Shown here: piece after piece, positions 62,365 through 64,000 of the stretch | Layout: the number at the start of each line of letters is the position of its first letter | Numbering within the stretch: the first letter of the stretch is position 1 | Assembly (NCBI RefSeq): GCF_014333615.1 | Contig: NZ_JACSCY010000003.1 | Span: 186,001-250,000, forward strand | DNA: 64,000 nucleotides | DNA from: Hymenobacter citatus | GTDB lineage: Bacteria > Bacteroidota > Bacteroidia > Cytophagales > Hymenobacteraceae | Direction of reading: 5' to 3' | Program-made: the position numbers and the translations under genes | Notes under the pieces: model-generated | Seen by the model: only the letters and a program-made list of their open reading frames with translations | What the model was told of the DNA's origin: nothing | Databases searched by the model: none

Positions 62365-62934
62365 ATGACTTTTCCCGCTTTCCCCCCACGTATTGCCCTA
62401 ATTCTATTCATGCTGCTCGTAGGCCTAGCTTCGACAGCACAAGCTCAAAAGTACCGCACGGCAGCCGGCGTGCGCCTGGGTGCCGGCAACTACGGCCTCA
62501 CGGTGCAGCAGAAAATCTTCGAAAAAACTACTCTTGAGGGATTGGGTTTGGTAGGCAGCCGCGAGGTGAGCTTAGGGCTGCTGGCCGAGCGCCACTTTGG
62601 TATCCTGGGCCCCAGCCTCAACTATTACCTGGGCGCGGGCGGCCACGTGGGCACGCACAAAGACGACGGCGCTTTTGGCGGTATCGATGCCATTGTGGGC
62701 CTGGAGTACAAGCTGCCTATCACCCGGCTGGTGCTGTCCGCCGATTTCAAGCCCAGCGTGGAGTTTGGCTCCTCCGACTGGGCGCGTTTTCCCACGGCTA
62801 TTTCGGTGCGGTATATTCTGATCAAGGAAAAGAAAACCGGCTTTCTGAACAACGTTTTCGGCGGCGACAACGACCGAAAAAAGAAGAAGAATAAAGAGAA
62901 AAGTGGTACCCGCCGCGGCCTGTTCGATTTTTAG
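62365..62934 (+). CDS. secreted or outer-membrane protein with lysine-rich tail
   Basis: A 189-residue protein. A signal peptide (about 1-27, ending TAQAQ) is followed by a short barrel-like domain (AAGVRLGAGNYGLTVQQKIF; YYLGAGGHVGTHKDDGAFG; LVLSADFKPSVEFGS). It ends in a highly basic tail (KKKKNKEKSGTRRG), unusual for a barrel. The family is not recognised. A TACTTTGC box at 62296-62303 may belong to its promoter. It is divergent from fabH. Confidence 0.75.
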   Translation: MTFPAFPPRIALILFMLLVGLASTAQAQKYRTAAGVRLGAGNYGLTVQQKIFEKTTLEGLGLVGSREVSLGLLAERHFGILGPSLNYYLGAGGHVGTHKDDGAFGGIDAIVGLEYKLPITRLVLSADFKPSVEFGSSDWARFPTAISVRYILIKEKKTGFLNNVFGGDNDRKKKKNKEKSGTRRGLFDF

Positions 62935-62953
62935 AGCGCTAAGCCAAAGAGAA

Positions 62954-63080
62954 AGGCCGTCATGCTGAGCGCAGCGGAGCAGAGTCGAAGCATCTCGCGT
63001 GCAATGGTAATCCCAATCGCCAGGAAATTACCGGGAGCACGTGAGATGCTTCGACTGCGCTGCGCTCAGCATGACGGCCT
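62954..63080. repeat. GGCCGTCATGCTGAGCGCAGC palindrome
   Basis: The arms 62954-63002 and 63037-63080 pair over about 44 bases apart from a 5-base difference and one mismatch. The core GTCATGCTGAGC and the inner GTCGAAGCATCTC place it as a variant of the GTCATCCTGAGC hairpins. Confidence 0.82.
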
Positions 63081-63098
63081 GTTTGCTTTCCCTACCCT

Positions 63099-63800
63099 CT
63101 AGCTGCGGTGCACGCGGCCGCTTCCGGCTACAGAGCTATTCACCTGCGGATTGCCGCTCACGTACACGCTACCCGAGCCGGCAATGCGGGCGTCGAGCGA
63201 TTTGGAGGCGTGCACGCGGGCGTTGCCCGAGCCCGCAATCCGAACGCCGCAGGTTTCGGCGCGCAGCTTGGCGGCCTGAATGCTACCCGAGCCGCTGATG
63301 CTCACGTTGGTATCGGTGCTGACGCCCGCCACGTTGACGCTGCCGGAGCCGGAAATGGAAATGTCCGTTTTATCAGCTTGCATTTCGGGCAGCTCAATGT
63401 TGCCCGAGCCGCTGATAGACAGCATCAACACATGGCTTTGCACGTCGGTGAGGGCCTTGATGCTACCCGAACCACTCACCGACAATGCGTTGATGTCGGG
63501 CATGGTGATGTAGACGGTTACTTTGCCCTGGTAGTCGCGGCCGCGGAAGTTATTCTCGGGCTTGCGGCGGATGCGCAGGCGCTTGCCTTCTACAATGGTT
63601 TCGAGGCGGGCCAAGTCCTCGGGGCTACCCTCCACTTCTACCTTTTGCGGGCTACCCTGGCGCAAAATCACGTTGGCCGAGCCACCCGATCCGATTTCCG
63701 AAAAAGCGCTTAGCTGCCGCGTTTCGCGGGTATCGGCTAGCACGGGCTGCGTTAGGAAAGCAGCGAATAAGAGCAGGCAAAGAAAGGTCAGCGTTTTCAT
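63099..63800 (-). CDS. head-GIN domain (DUF2807) secreted beta-helix protein
   Basis: 233 residues from the ATG at 63800 (an upstream in-frame start at 63851 precedes the signal peptide). A signal peptide (about 1-22) is followed by the head-GIN/DUF2807 region: SAFSEIGSGGSANVILRQGS, EGSPEDLARLETIVEGKRLRI and VTVYITMPDINALSVSGSGS. Eight repeats of the type [IV]-x-G-S-G-x-[IV] follow, about 20 residues apart; this is a parallel beta-helix made of Gly-Ser turns. These proteins are putative surface adhesins; the role is unproven. Confidence 0.9.
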   Translation of the reverse strand: MKTLTFLCLLLFAAFLTQPVLADTRETRQLSAFSEIGSGGSANVILRQGSPQKVEVEGSPEDLARLETIVEGKRLRIRRKPENNFRGRDYQGKVTVYITMPDINALSVSGSGSIKALTDVQSHVLMLSISGSGNIELPEMQADKTDISISGSGSVNVAGVSTDTNVSISGSGSIQAAKLRAETCGVRIAGSGNARVHASKSLDARIAGSGSVYVSGNPQVNSSVAGSGRVHRS

Positions 63801-63936
63801 GGGAGTGCGTTTAGTGGTGAGGTATACTGCGGCAGATGCAGCAGCCCACACAAGGGTTGCCTGGAAGTTGAATAGTATTCCGTTAATTACCCATTAAGCA
63901 GCTGATTTGATGACAAAACTGCTCCTACGTTGTGAG

Positions 63937-63980
63937 CCCGCAGAAGCCGCAGAGGAGTACGCAGAGGGCGCAGAAGCAGG
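63937..63980 (+). repeat. GCAGAGG-type quasi-repeat at the window end
   Basis: CCGCAGAAG, CCGCAGAGG, TACGCAGAGG and GCGCAGAAG occur in a row. This looks like the first arm of another palindromic element cut by the window edge; no partner arm is visible. Bases 63801-63936 hold no gene. Confidence 0.4.
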
Positions 63981-64000
63981 CGTCCTCCTGAATATTGCTT

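Overview
The window looks like a chromosomal piece of a Bacteroidota bacterium of the order Cytophagales, most likely a Hymenobacter or close relative (inference). Three cell-surface proteins end in type IX secretion (T9SS) sorting domains. Several -7 boxes fit the Bacteroidota consensus TAnnTTTG. SusC/SusD-independent surface genes (DUF5777, YceI, head-GIN, FadL) are present, as is YpdA of bacillithiol metabolism. The DNA is fairly GC-rich with many GGTAGG/CCTACCC words, and almost every gene gap holds a long palindrome.

Region 1 (1-11228, all on the minus strand) is the most unusual part. Read in the direction of transcription it encodes a von Willebrand A-like lipoprotein, a three-helix membrane protein, a tubulin/FtsZ-like protein, a 1156-residue actin/Hsp70-like ATPase, a membrane-anchored periplasmic/cytoplasmic linker protein, a MotA/TolQ/ExbB-like channel with a 300-residue tail, a tiny two-helix protein, and a MotB-like protein cut by the window edge. 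One actin-fold NTPase, one tubulin-fold GTPase and one ion-driven stator pair in a single run suggest an envelope-anchored powered filament or remodelling machine. The tubulin-like gene is enclosed by a mirror-symmetric set of repeats.

Region 2 (11350-20713) is housekeeping: a nucleotidyltransferase, a LemA-TPM-TPM membrane-quality set, a DEDD exonuclease, a T9SS-sorted beta-propeller protein and DNA polymerase I.

Region 3 (21017-35888) is a complete-looking Wzx/Wzy-type exopolysaccharide locus: Wza-like export lipoprotein, Wzc-like tyrosine kinase, Wzx flippase, Wzy-like polymerase, seven glycosyltransferases and two hexapeptide acyltransferases. It is closed by a strong hairpin. No initiating phosphoglycosyltransferase is visible. 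A 1612-residue T9SS surface protein with a malectin domain follows after an AT-rich promoter region.

Region 4 (41240-64000) mixes metabolism and envelope genes: YpdA, an SGNH lipoprotein, FadL, cyanophycinase, MgtE, an ECF sigma factor overlapping a membrane/barrel fusion protein, a small cluster of heme lipoprotein + YceI + DUF5777, ArfB, RlpA, DUF72, a T9SS metalloprotease, FabH and a head-GIN protein. No tRNA, rRNA, CRISPR array, transposase or phage gene was recognised.
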